A DNA stretch of 64,000 bases from Mytilisepta virgata. Taxonomy: Eukaryota > Mollusca > Bivalvia > Mytilida > Mytilidae. The stretch is taken from positions 806,001-870,000 of the forward strand of contig JAPWFG010000020.1 in NCBI GenBank assembly GCA_028015205.1, given 5' to 3'. The stretch's first letter is position 1; each line of letters begins with the position of its first letter. Positions 1 to 10,182 of this stretch are shown piece after piece. Position numbers and translations under genes: made by a program. Below the pieces are notes generated by a model. That model was not told the DNA's origin, searched no databases, and was given only the letters and a program-made list of their open reading frames with translations.

Positions 1-548
1 CTAGTACCTTTAAAATTTTGAAAAACAATAAAACAATTGAACATGTTTGTGTGAAACACTTTATTCGAATACCATCGATGTGTCGAAGTTTCCGACCAGA
101 CCGGAATTTTGCCCATTAATTCGAAGTAAATTTAACATTGTTTCTTCAAACATGTTGAGGCGAATACACTGGTTGAGTCAAACTATTTTTTTTTAGCCTG
201 AGAGTCAAAATTGTATATTATTTTACCATTTGTAAGTTGAACCTGATAGCTTTAATTGATCAGATGTATTTTTTTTTATATATAATGATGTCTAGCTTAT
301 TTTTAAGTAATTTATTTTACTTCTAAAGACTCTTTTTCCAAACATTATTAACATTGATTTTATAACAATAAAAAAAAGGGACATTTGTTTAAACAATCAA
401 AATGCACCACATTATGTTAGCTGTAGGTCAAATCTGAATATGGATGAGTCGAAGGAGTAGTTAGTCGATCTTTTCCTTAAGTCCCCTACACTTCGACACA
501 AACGTGTTACACTGTATTAACAAATCTGTGTTGGCAATTGTATTTCAG
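1..548. other. Unique AT-rich non-coding sequence, probably intron
   Basis: This stretch is AT-rich, with many homopolymer runs and stops in every frame, and I see no convincing exon. It ends in a pyrimidine-rich acceptor (TTGTATTTCAG, ending at 548). It most likely belongs to the intron preceding the exon at 549. Confidence 0.6.
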
Positions 549-692
549 AAATACTAGAACAAGGAGACTGGAAACCCAAGAAGAAAGGATATGACTTCCT
601 TAGTATGATTGACAAAGAAAAAGAACTCAAGAAGAGAAAAAGAAGAAATGGAAGAAGTGAAGAAGAAAGGAATGTAGAATTGCATGGAATTG
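549..692 (+). CDS. Internal exon of an unrecognised Lys/Glu-rich protein
   Basis: The exon follows a good acceptor (TGTATTTCAG) and ends at a GTGTGT donor. Two bases complete a split codon, then 47 codons are open, beginning ILEQGDWKPKKKGYDF, with a basic KKRKRR stretch and an acidic tail; it ends in phase 1. The other two frames have stops. Composition differs sharply from the AT-rich flanks. The KKRKRR cluster could be a nuclear localisation signal, and high charge suggests a helical or disordered segment. I do not recognise the family. The next exon at 1534 accepts the phase exactly. The upstream exon lies outside the window. Confidence 0.72.
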
Positions 693-1533
693 GTGTGTAT
701 AATTTCTAGTAATTTGATTATGGGATTTATGGATAAGCTCGTCTAGTCACCAGTGATCATTTCAGTGTTTGTCATCTATTTAGGAGTTCATTAGCTTTAA
801 TCATTTGATGTTTATATGTTTAATTAGCTTTCATTGTTTGATATCTATTGGACTTGAGTAATACACCTAAGAAAAAACTATTTATCTAATTCTGTGCACA
901 TTTAAACATCTCTTGACCTGTTTGATAAATTCTGATATCACTACACATTGGTTAAATGCTCCTGAAATTTGCCTCCAAAAATGTTTACCTCTCGGAATTT
1001 TATACTGTTATTAAAGAAAAAGATTCTAAAACTCTTGACGCGTTAAGAAATTTATCCACTCTCGATAATTCAAATTTTCATTTTTGAAATGAAAATTTAA
1101 ATATCTCAAGTTCAGAAATTTCATAATCAACTGGTCATCATTGTAGAATCTACATATATATTGTATTTAAAACATTGAAGAGATGGAACATGTCTTTTAC
1201 ATTTACTTAACACTGTGTTAATATCTGATATAAAGGTTTTGTTATTAATATTCCTCATATAACTTTTCTATTTCAATGATTTGAGGTGATATCAAATTAC
1301 ACTCAATAACTGATAGAAAAACCTAACTTGTCATATTTCACAATTGAAATTCAAAAACAGATCAAACAGGTTAGTAACCACAGAGCACAATATATATGAA
1401 GCTTGCCAGTAAATTATCATATGAGTTAAGTAAAAATACTGGTTGGCTGTAAAAAATTCTATGTAAAAAATATCTATTTTAATAACAAAAAGAAATGATT
1501 ATCATGAGTTACTATAAATTTCTGCAATTACAG
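693..1533 (+). other. Intron (841 bp)
   Basis: The intron is bounded by a GTGTGT donor at 693 and a TTACAG acceptor ending at 1533. It is AT-rich and has no repeat related to the array further downstream. No open frame of note is visible. Confidence 0.65.
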
Positions 1534-1628
1534 GTTTTGATAAAGATGGAAAAGAAGTAGATATGTCTGAATTATTAGAAGAAAAGGCACCTAAAATGAA
1601 TGTTAAAGATGATAACGTAGAAGACGAG
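1534..1628 (+). CDS. Second internal exon of the same unrecognised protein
   Basis: It follows a TTACAG acceptor and ends GAG before a GTATTG donor at 1629. The first two bases complete the glycine codon split at 692, then 31 codons are open: FDKDGKEVDMSELLEE, then a Lys/Asp/Glu-rich end. The exon leaves in phase 0. Joined to the previous exon this gives about 79 charged residues. DKDG resembles the start of an EF-hand loop, but later ligand positions and the flanking helix do not fit, so I do not call one. Read-through past the donor meets a stop within the minisatellite. Confidence 0.72.
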
Positions 1629-1634
1629 GTATTG

Positions 1635-1918
1635 TATATATCATTGTAGGAACACTTTATATATCACTGTAGGAACCCTTTATGTATCATTGTAGGAACA
1701 CTTTATATATCATTGTAGGAACCCTTTATGTATCATTGTAGGAACACTTTATATATCATTGTAGGAACCCTTTATGTATCATTGTAGGAACACTTTATAT
1801 ATCATTGTAGGAACACTTTATATATCATTGTAGGAACCCTTTATGTATCATTGTAGGAACACTTTATGTATCAATATATAGGAACACTTTATATACCATT
1901 GTAGGAACACATTATAAA
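1635..1918 (+). repeat. 23-bp minisatellite beside a splice donor, about 12 copies
   Basis: The unit is ATATATCATTGTAGG plus AACACTTT, 23 bp, repeated about 12 times head to tail. Copies carrying AACAC and AACCC alternate for the first several units, giving a 46-bp higher-order period; the last copies are more diverged, and weaker relics (GTAGAAACACTTTATA) continue to about 1975. The array starts only a few bases after the donor at 1629, so copy number changes occur right behind the 5' splice site. Confidence 0.85.
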
Positions 1919-2297
1919 ACAGAGAGGATGAAGTAATGTTTTATGTACCAATCCATAGTAGAAACACTTTATAAAAATTGGAAGTAGCATATTTTTATTA
2001 CGAAATAGGAGTGAAATATATAGTAGTGATTGCAAATGTGTAAAAAGGTTGTCATATTTATCTTTTGACATGGAGGTTATGACTTTTATAGTTTAAAGAT
2101 CTCTTCAGCTGATGGAATATAGATTATCAACAGAAGAGGATTTAAATGTACATCAGTGCATGGATTTGTATTTGCAAATCTTTGACAACTTGCGGTTATG
2201 CAAGTTTCTTCAACTAGGCATTATGATAGAATATCAATACAAGTTGTAATTATTGCAATGTTCAACATATCATATTTTTTGTTTTACTGTATTTCAG
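1919..2297. other. Unique non-coding sequence
   Basis: This is AT-rich intronic sequence with decayed minisatellite copies at its start and no exon signal. It ends in a pyrimidine-rich tract and CAG (TACTGTATTTCAG, ending at 2297). Confidence 0.5.
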
Positions 2298-2351
2298 TAC
2301 ATGATGAGAAAGTTGATTTCAGAATGGGTTGTTACATTTTACATTTCATAA
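2298..2351 (+). CDS. Weak candidate terminal exon
   Basis: After the acceptor-like CAG the phase-0 frame left by the exon at 1534 stays open for 17 codons (YMMRKLISEWVVTFYIS) and then stops at TAA 2349-2351. The acceptor strength and phase match favour an exon. Against it are its short length, its unremarkable composition and the lack of a clear AATAAA soon after. If real, the element array lies just downstream of the gene rather than inside an intron. An internal donor (for example GTTGAT at 2312) is also possible. Confidence 0.25.
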   Translation, partial: YMMRKLISEWVVTFYIS

Positions 2352-2664
2352 ATCTCTTATATGTTCTTAACTCCTAGCAGTAATAATTGTCATTCGTAGA
2401 AGTTTTTGCGGTAATGTTTGGTATCATCATCAGCTGCTGGTGTAAACACTGGTTATATGACTGCCATGTGTTTTTCATGTATACATCATCAATGTGATTG
2501 AACATATAGAAGGGCTTGTGGAGAATTAACTATATGTAATATTTGGCAGATTTTAGTTTTGCTCTACAAAATATTGGGTTAGTAGACCCGGTTAGTAGGG
2601 ATTAATATCATCAGTGTGACACATGTGGATTTTACAATATTAGGGCTGATTTAATCATATTATT
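2352..2664. other. Unique non-coding sequence up to the array
   Basis: AT-rich sequence without recognisable genes or repeats. It ends ATTAATCATATTATT-like, and the TT immediately before 2665 is the left flank of the outermost element. Confidence 0.5.
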
Positions 2665-2712
2665 ATGTCTCCCCTTCTCGAAGGGAGACATATTGTTTTA
2701 GTGATTATTATT
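2665..2712 (+). mobile_element. Family D left end (outermost element opens)
   Basis: ATGTCTCCCCTTCTCG folds onto AAGGGAGACATA as a hairpin with one bulged C. It is followed by TTGTTTTAGTGATTATTATT, where family A copies are inserted. The plan equals that of the other families: ATGTC tip, hairpin, ATATTGTT linker, TTA docking tract. Its own microsatellite and body resume at 63524, so the 60.8 kb between them sits inside this element's left spacer. No right end is visible in the window. Confidence 0.75.
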
Positions 2713-3277
2713 ATGTCGCCCCGAACGTAGTCACGGGACGACATATTGTTATTCTTCCGTTTCTTTGTTATTATTATTATTATGTCGCCCCGAACGTAGT
2801 CACGGGACGACATATTGTTATTCTTCCGTTTCTTTGTTATTATTATGTCGCCCCGAACGTAGTCACGGGACGACATATTGTTATTCTTCCGTTTCTTTGT
2901 TATTATGTCGCCCCGAACGTAGTCACGGGACGACATATTGTTATTCTTCCGTTTCTTTGTTATTATGTCGCCCCGAACGTAGTCACGGGACGACATATTG
3001 TTATTCTTCCGTTTCTTTGTTATTATGTCGCCCCGAACGTAGTCACGGGACGACATATTGTTATTCTTCCGTTTCTTTGTTATTATTATTCTTTCTTTCC
3101 AATGATTTTTGTCCGGCTTAGTTCTCGGAGATGCCGTGATAGAATTAAATGAAACTTGGCAGAAAGTAAGATCACTATGTGAAGGTGTGCAATCAATACT
3201 TTTTTTTCGAAATGGCCGCCATTTTCAAGATGGCTGCCAGGGGCGACATCTGCTATTGCTCGCAATTGCAATTCTAG
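2713..3277 (+). mobile_element. Family A: six left ends and one single body
   Basis: Left-end modules start at 2713, 2782, 2845, 2905, 2965 and 3025, spaced 60 bp plus multiples of 3 that come from TTA number. Each is a hairpin with ATGTCGCCCCG as one arm, then TTGTTATTCTTCCGTTTCTTTG and (TTA)n. The one body that follows (CTTT x2, conserved box, one central repeat) ends at CTAG 3274-3277 and carries the variant AATTAAATG. Five openings remain unclosed here. Confidence 0.85.
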
Positions 3278-3279
3278 TT

Positions 3280-4334
3280 ATGTCGCCCCGAACGTAGTCA
3301 CGGGACGACATATTGTTATTCTTCCGTTTCTTTGTTATTATGTCGCCCCGAACGTAGTCACGGGACGACATATTGTTATTCTTCCGTTTCTTTGTTATTA
3401 TTATTATGTCGCCCCGAACGTAGTCACGGGACGACATATTGTTATTCTTCCGTTTCTTTGTTATTATGTCGCCCCGAACGTAGTCACGGGACGACATATT
3501 GTTATTCTTCCGTTTCTTTGTTATTATGTCGCCCCGAACGTAGTCACGGGACGACATATTGTTATTCTTCCGTTTCTTTGTTATTATTATGTCGCCCCGA
3601 ACGTAGTCACGGGACGACATATTGTTATTCTTCCGTTTCTTTGTTATTATGTCGCCCCGAACGTAGTCACGGGACGACATATTGTTATTCTTCCGTTTCT
3701 TTGTTATTATTATTCTTTCTTTCTTTCTTTCTTTCTTTCCAATGATTTTTGTCCGGCTTAGTTCTCGGAGATGCCTGGATAGAATTGAATGAAACTTGGC
3801 AGAAAGTAAGATCACTATGTGAAGATGTGCAATCAATACTTTTTTTTTCGAAATGGCCGCCATTTTCAAGATGGCCGCCATTCAAAGATCGGTACCCTCC
3901 GAAAATTTAAAACGTTTATATCTCAAAAACTGTACCATAGAATTTCATTAAACTTCGTAGGTTTGTAAAGTACAATTAGAAGAACAAACTGATGAAAAAA
4001 AATGGCGATCGGTTGGAGACGTTTGACGGCCATTTTGAAAAATGATGTTAAAATGGCGAAAAACTTAACATGGATAGAATTGAATGAAACTTGGCAGAAA
4101 GTAAGATCACTATGTGAAGGTGTGCAATCAATACTTTTTTTTTCAAAATGGCCGCCATTTTCAAGATGGCCGCCATTCATAGATCGGTAAATCTCAAAAA
4201 CTGTACCATAGAATTTCATTAAACTTCGTAGGTTTGTAAAGCACAATTAGAAGAACAAACTGATGAAAAAAAATCGCATTTTCAAGATGGCTGCCAGGGG
4301 CGACATCTGCTATTGCTCGCAATTGCAATTCTAG
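3280..4334 (+). mobile_element. Family A: seven left ends and a double body with truncated third repeat
   Basis: Left modules start at 3280, 3340, 3406, 3466, 3526, 3589 and 3649. Only TT separates the previous CTAG from the first ATGTC. The body has CTTT x6 and two central repeats, then a third repeat that is internally deleted: after CATAGATCGG it jumps to TAAATCTC and, near 4270, from AAATCG straight into CATTTTCAAGATGG. The same deletion is found in the bodies ending at 32852, 37345 and 50300. CTAG is at 4331-4334. Confidence 0.85.
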
Positions 4335-4339
4335 TTATT

Positions 4340-4885
4340 ATGTCGCCCCGAACGTAGTCACGGGACGACATATTGTTATTCTTCCGTTTCTTTGTTATTA
4401 TTATTCTTTCTTTCTTTCTTTCCAATGATTTTTGTCCGGCTTAGTTCTCGGAGATGCCTGGATAGAATTGAATGAAACTTGGCAGAAAGTAAGATCACTA
4501 TGTGAAGGTGTGCAATCAGTACTTTTTTTTTCAAAATGGCCGCCATTTTCAAGATGGCCGCCATTCATAGATCGGTAATTTAACACGTTTATATCTCAAA
4601 AACTGTACCATAGAATTTCATTAAACTTCGTATGTTTGTAAAGTACAATTAGAAGAACAAACTGATGAAAAAAAATGGCGATCGGTTGGAGACGTTTGGC
4701 GGCCATTTTGAAAAATGATGTTAAAATGGCGAAAAACTTAACATCGATAGAATTGAATGAAACTTGGCAGAAAGTAAGATCACTATGTGAAGGTGTGCAA
4801 TCAGTACTTTTTTTTCAAAATGGCCGCCATTTTCAAGATGGCTGCCAGGGGCGACATCTGCTATTGCTCGCAATTGCAATTCTAG
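4340..4885 (+). mobile_element. Complete family A element, 546 bp, double body
   Basis: One left module at 4340 is followed directly by its body. The element has CTTT x4, two central repeats 285 bp apart (GATAGAATTG at 4461 and 4746), the right subterminal repeat GGGGCGACAT and CTAG at 4882-4885. The same 546-bp unit recurs at 6429, 16112, 25319, 27351, 27899, 34122, 46303 and 50303, which makes it the commonest intact form. Confidence 0.88.
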
Positions 4886-4896
4886 TTATTATTATT

Positions 4897-6426
4897 ATGT
4901 CGCCCCAAACGTAGTCACGGGACGACATATTGTTATTCTTCCGTTTCTTTGTTATTATTATTCTTTCTTTCTTTCTTTCCAATGATTTTTGTCCGGCTTA
5001 GTTCTCGGAGATGCCTGGATAGAATTGAATGAAACTTGGCAGAAAGTAAGATCACTATGTGAAGGTGTGCAATCAGTACTTTTTTTTTCAAAATGGCCGC
5101 CATTTTCAAGATGGCCGCCATTCATAGATCGGTAATTTAACACGTTTATATCTCAAAAACTGTACCATAGAATTTCATTAAACTTCGTATGTTTGTAAAG
5201 TACAATTAGAAGAACAAACTGATGAAAAAAAATGGCGATCGGTTGGAGACGTTTGGCGGCCATTTTGAAAAATGATGTTAAAATGACGAAAAACTTAACA
5301 TCGATAGAATTGAATGAAACTTGGCAGAAAGTAAGATCACTATGTGAAGGTGTGCAATCAGTACTTTTTTTTCAAAATGGCCGCCATTTTCAAGATGGCT
5401 GCCAGGGGCGACATCTGCTATTGCTCGCAATTGCAATTCTAGTTATTATTCTTTCTTTCCAATGATTTTTGTCCGGCTTAGTTCTCGGAGATGCCGTGAT
5501 AGAATTGAATGAAACTTGGCAGAAAGTAAGATCACTATGTGACGGTGTGCAATCAATACTTTTTTTTTCAAAATGGCCGCCATTTTCAAGATGGCCGCCA
5601 TTCATAGATCGGTAATTTAACACGTTTATATCTCAAAAACTGTACCATAGAATTTCATTAAACTTCGTAGGTTTGTAAAGTACAATTAGAAGAACAAACT
5701 GATGAAAAAAAATGGCGATCGGTTGGAGACGTTTGGCGGCCATTTTGAAAAATGATGTTAAAATGGCGAAAAACTTAACATGGATAGAATTGAATGAAAC
5801 TTGGCAGAAAGTAAGATCACTATGTGAAGGTGTGCAATCAATACTTTTTTTTCGAAATGGCCGCCATTTTCTAGATGGCTGCCAGGGGCGACATCTGCTA
5901 TTGCTCGCAATTGCAATTCTAGTTATTATTATTATTCTTTCTTTCTTTCTTTCCAATGATTTTTGTCCGGCTTAGTTCTCGGAGATGCCTGGATAGAATT
6001 GAATGAAACTTGGCAGAAAGTAAGATCACTATGTGAAGATGTGCAATCAATACTTTTTTTTTCGAAATGGCCGCCATTTTCAAGATGGCCGCCATTCAAA
6101 GATCGGTACCCTCCGAAAATTTAAAACGTTTATATCTCAAAAACTGTACCATAGAATTTCATTAAACTTCGTAGGTTTGTCAAGTACAATTAGAAGAACA
6201 AACTGATGAAAAAAAATGGCGATCGGTTGGAGACGTTTGGCGGCCATTTTGAAAAATGATGTTAAAATGGCGAAAAACTTAACATGCATAGAATTGAATG
6301 AAACTTGGCAGAAAGTAAGATCACTATGTGAAGGTGTGCAATCAATACTTTTTTTTCGAAATGGCCGCCATTTTCAAGATGGCTGCCAGGGGCGACATCT
6401 GCTATTGCTCGCAATTGCAATTCTAG
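4897..6426 (+). mobile_element. Family A: one left end and three double bodies
   Basis: The left module at 4897 has CCCCAAACG in place of CCCCGAACG (a CpG to CpA change). Three bodies follow without new left ends, ending at CTAG 5442, 5922 and 6426. The second begins GCCGTGATAG and has GACGGTGTGC; the third is of the AAGATGTGC type with TTTGTCAAG. Two of the bodies therefore close openings made further left. Confidence 0.85.
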
Positions 6427-6428
6427 TT

Positions 6429-9400
6429 ATGTCGCCCCGAACGTAGTCACGGGACGACATATTGTTATTCTTCCGTTTCTTTGTTATTATTATTCTTTCT
6501 TTCTTTCTTTCCAATGATTTTTGTCCGGCTTAGTTCTCGGAGATGCCTGGATAGAATTGAATGAAACTTGGCAGAAAGTAAGATCACTATGTGAAGGTGT
6601 GCAATCAGTACTTTTTTTTTCAAAATGGCCGCCATTTTCAAGATGGCCGCCATTCATAGATCGGTAATTTAACACGTTTATATCTCAAAAACTGTACCAT
6701 AGAATTTCATTAAACTTCGTATGTTTGTAAAGTACAATTAGAAGAACAAACTGATGAAAAAAAATGGCGATCGGTTGGAGACGTTTGGCGGCCATTTTGA
6801 AAAATGATGTTAAAATGGCGAAAAACTTAACATCGATAGAATTGAATGAAACTTGGCAGAAAGTAAGATCACTATGTGAAGGTGTGCAATCAGTACTTTT
6901 TTTTCAAAATGGCCGCCATTTTCAAGATGGCTGCCAGGGGCGACATCTGCTATTGCTCGCAATTGCAATTCTAGTTATTATTCTTTCTTTCCAATGATTT
7001 TTGTCCGGCTTAGTTCTCGGAGATGCCTTGATAGAATTGAATGAAACTTGGCAGAAAGTTAGATCACTATGTGAAGGTGTGCAATCAAAACTTTTTTTTT
7101 CAAAATGGCCGCCATTTTCAAGATGGCCGCCATTCATAGATCGGTAATTTAACACGTTTATATCTCAAAAACTGTACCATAGAATTTCATTAAACTTCGT
7201 AGGTTTGTAAAGTACAATTAGAACAACAAACTGATGAAAAAAAATGGCGATCGGTTGGAGACGTTTGGCGGCCATTTTGAAAAATGATGTTAAAATGGCG
7301 AAAAACTTAACATGGATAGAATTGAATGAAACTTGGCAGAAAGTAAGATCACTATGTGAAGGTGTGCAATCAATACTTTTTTTTCGAAATGGCCGCCATT
7401 TTCTAGATGGCTGCCAGGGGCGACATCTGCTATTGCTCGCAATTGCAATTCTAGTTATTATTATTCTTTCTTTCCAATGATTTTTGTCCGGCTTAGTTCT
7501 CGGAGATGCCTGGATAGAATTGAATGAAACTTGGCAGAAAGTAAGATCACTATGTGAAGGTGTGCAATCAATACTTTTTTTTTCGAAATGGCCGCCATTT
7601 TCAAGATGGCCGCCATTCAAAGATCGGTACCCTCCGAAAATTTAAAACGTTTATATCTCAAAAACTGTACCATAGAATTTCATTAAACTTCGTATGTTTG
7701 TAAAGTACAATTAGAAGAACAAACTCATGAAAAAAAATGGCGATCGGTTGGAGACGTTTGGCGGCCATTTTGAAAAATGATGTTAAAATGGCGAAAAACT
7801 TAACATGGATAGAATTGAATGAAACTTGGCAGAAAGTAAGATCACTATGTGAAGGTGTGCAATCAGTACTTTTTTTTTCCAAATGGCCGCCATTTTCAAG
7901 ATGGCCGCCATTCATAGATCGGTAATTTAACACGTTTATATCTCAAAAACTGTACCATAGAATTTCATTAAACTTCGTATGTTTGTAAAGTACAATTAGA
8001 AGAACAAACTGATGAAAAAAAATGGCGATCGGTTGGAGACGTTTGGCGGCCATTTTGAAAAATGATGTTAAAATGGCGAAAAACTTAACATGCATAGAAT
8101 TGAATGAAACTTGGCAGAAAGTAAGATCACTATGTGAAGGTGTGCAATCAATACTTTTTTTTTCGAAATGGCCGCCATTTTCTAGATGGCTGCCAGGGGC
8201 GACATCTGCTATTGCTCGCAATTGCAATTCTAGTTATTCTTTCTTTCTTTCCAATGATTTTTGTCCGGCTTAGTTCTCGGAGATGCCTGGATAGAATTGA
8301 ATGAAACTTGGCAGAAAGTAAGATCACTATGTGAAGGTGTGCAATCAGTACTTTTTTTTTCAAAATGGCCGCCATTTTCAAGATGGCCGCCATTCATAGA
8401 TCGGTAATTTAACACGTTTATATCTCAAAAACTGTACCATAGAATTTCATTAAACTTCGTATGTTTGTAAAGTACAATTAGAAGAACAAACTGATGAAAA
8501 AAAATGGCGATCGGTTGGAGACGTTTGGCGGCCATTTTGAAAAATGATGTTAAAATGGCGAAAAACTTAACATGGATAGAATTGAATGAAACTTGGCAGA
8601 AAGTAAGATCACTATGTGAAGGTGTGCAATCAATACTTTTTTTTTCGAAATGGCCGCCATTTTCAAGATGGCTGCCAGGGGCGACATCTGCTATTGCTCG
8701 CAATTGCAATTCTAGTTATTATTATTCTTTCTTTCCAATGATTTTTGTCCGGCTTAGTTCTCGGAGATGCCTGGATAGAATTGAATGAAACTTGGCAGAA
8801 AGTAAGATCACTATGTGAAGGTGTGCAATCAATACTTTTTTTTTCGAAATGGCCGCCATTTTCAAGATGGCCGCCATTCAAAGATCGGTACCCTCCGAAA
8901 ATTTAAAACGTTTATATCTCAAAAACTGTACCATAGAATTTCATTAAACTTCGTATGTTTGTAAAGTACAATTAGAAGAACAAACTCATGAAAAAAAATG
9001 GCGATCGGTTGGAGACGTTTGGCGGCCATTTTGAAAAATGATGTTAAAATGGCGAAAAACTTAACATGGATAGAATTGAATGAAACTTGGCAGAAAGTAA
9101 GATCACTATGTGAAGGTGTGCAATCAGTACTTTTTTTTTCCAAATGGCCGCCATTTTCAAGATGGCCGCCATTCATAGATCGGTAATTTAACACGTTTAT
9201 ATCTCAAAAACTGTACCATAGAATTTCATTAAACTTCGTATGTTTGTAAAGTACAATTAGAAGAACAAACTGATGAAAAAAAATGGCGATCGGTTGGAGA
9301 CGTTTGGCGGCCATTTTGAAAAATGATGTTAAAATGGCGAAAAACTTAACATGCATAGAATTGAATTAAACTTGGCAGAAAGTAAGATCACTATGTGAAG

Positions 9401-10171
9401 GTGTGCAATCAATACTTTTTTTTTCGAAATGGCCGCCATTTTCTAGATGGCTGCCAGGGGCGACATCTGCTATTGCTCGCAATTGCAATTCTAGTTATTC
9501 TTTCTTTCTTTCCAATGATTTTTGTCCGGCTTAGTTCTCGGAGATGCCTGGATAGAATTGAATGAAACTTGGCAGAAAGTAAGATCACTATGTGAAGGTG
9601 TGCAATCAGTACTTTTTTTTTCAAAATGGCCGCCATTTTCAAGATGGCCGCCATTCATAGATCGGTAATTTAACACGTTTATATCTCAAAAACTGTACCA
9701 TAGAATTTCATTAAACTTCGTATGTTTGTAAAGTACAATTAGAAGAACAAACTGATGAAAAAAAATGGCGATCGGTTGGAGACGTTTGGCGGCCATTTTG
9801 AAAAATGATGTTAAAATGGCGAAAAACTTAACATGGATAGAATTGAATGAAACTTGGCAGAAAGTAAGATCACTATGTGAAGGTGTGCAATCAATACTTT
9901 TTTTTTCGAAATGGCCGCCATTTTCAAGATGGCTGCCAGGGGCGACATCTGCTATTGCTCGCAATTGCAATTCTAGTTATTATTCTTTCTTTCCAATGAT
10001 TTTTGTCCGGCTTAGTTCTCGGAGATGCCGTGATAGAATTGAATGAAACTTGGCAGAAAGTTAGATCACTATGTGAAGGTGTGCAATCAATACTTTTTTT
10101 TCGAAATGGCCGCCATTTTCAAGATGGCTGCCAGGGGCGACATCTGCTATTGCTCGCAATTGCAATTCTAG
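6429..10171 (+). mobile_element. Family A: one left end and seven successive bodies
   Basis: After the left module at 6429 bodies end at 6974 (double), 7454 (double, GCCTTGATAG), 8233 (triple), 8715 (double), 9494 (triple), 9976 (double) and 10171 (single). The triple-plus-double block 7455-8715 is repeated at 8716-9976 with period 1,261 bp; a visible difference is GAATTAAAC at about 9363 instead of GAATGAAAC. This is the longest run of closings in the window. Confidence 0.85.
7455..8233 (+). mobile_element. Family A triple body (representative)
   Basis: Three central repeats start GATAGAATTG or CATAGAATTG near 7513, 7808 and 8093. The first unit is 295 bp because it has TACCCTCCG after GATCGG, and the second is 285 bp with TAATTTAACACG. 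The third ends in TTTTCTAGATGG before the right subterminal repeat. The same three-unit order occurs in the bodies ending at 9494, 11759, 16106, 35908 and 60764. Variable central repeat number is typical of HINE-like elements. Confidence 0.82.
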
Positions 10172-10182
10172 TTATTATTATT

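Noticed and set aside
1536..1580. EF-hand in the second exon (DKDG start)
   Set aside because: Only the first positions fit; the later ligands, the conserved Ile/Leu and the closing Glu spacing of the 12-residue loop are not met.
1889..2071. Short 60-codon minus-strand frame
   Set aside because: It begins within decayed minisatellite sequence in a putative intron, has an unremarkable composition, and lacks any supporting signal.
2713..3083. CRISPR-like array (palindromic 34-bp repeats with about 26-bp spacers)
   Set aside because: The spacers are identical rather than unique, the repeats end with (TTA)n of variable length, there are no cas genes, and the context is eukaryotic. These are transposon left ends.
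2655..3881. Minus-strand repeat proteins of up to 220 residues and the plus-strand CRPERSHGTTYCYSSV repeats
   Set aside because: They are translations of left modules, TTA tracts and bodies in frames kept open by periods divisible by three. They have no start context, splice structure or recognisable domain.
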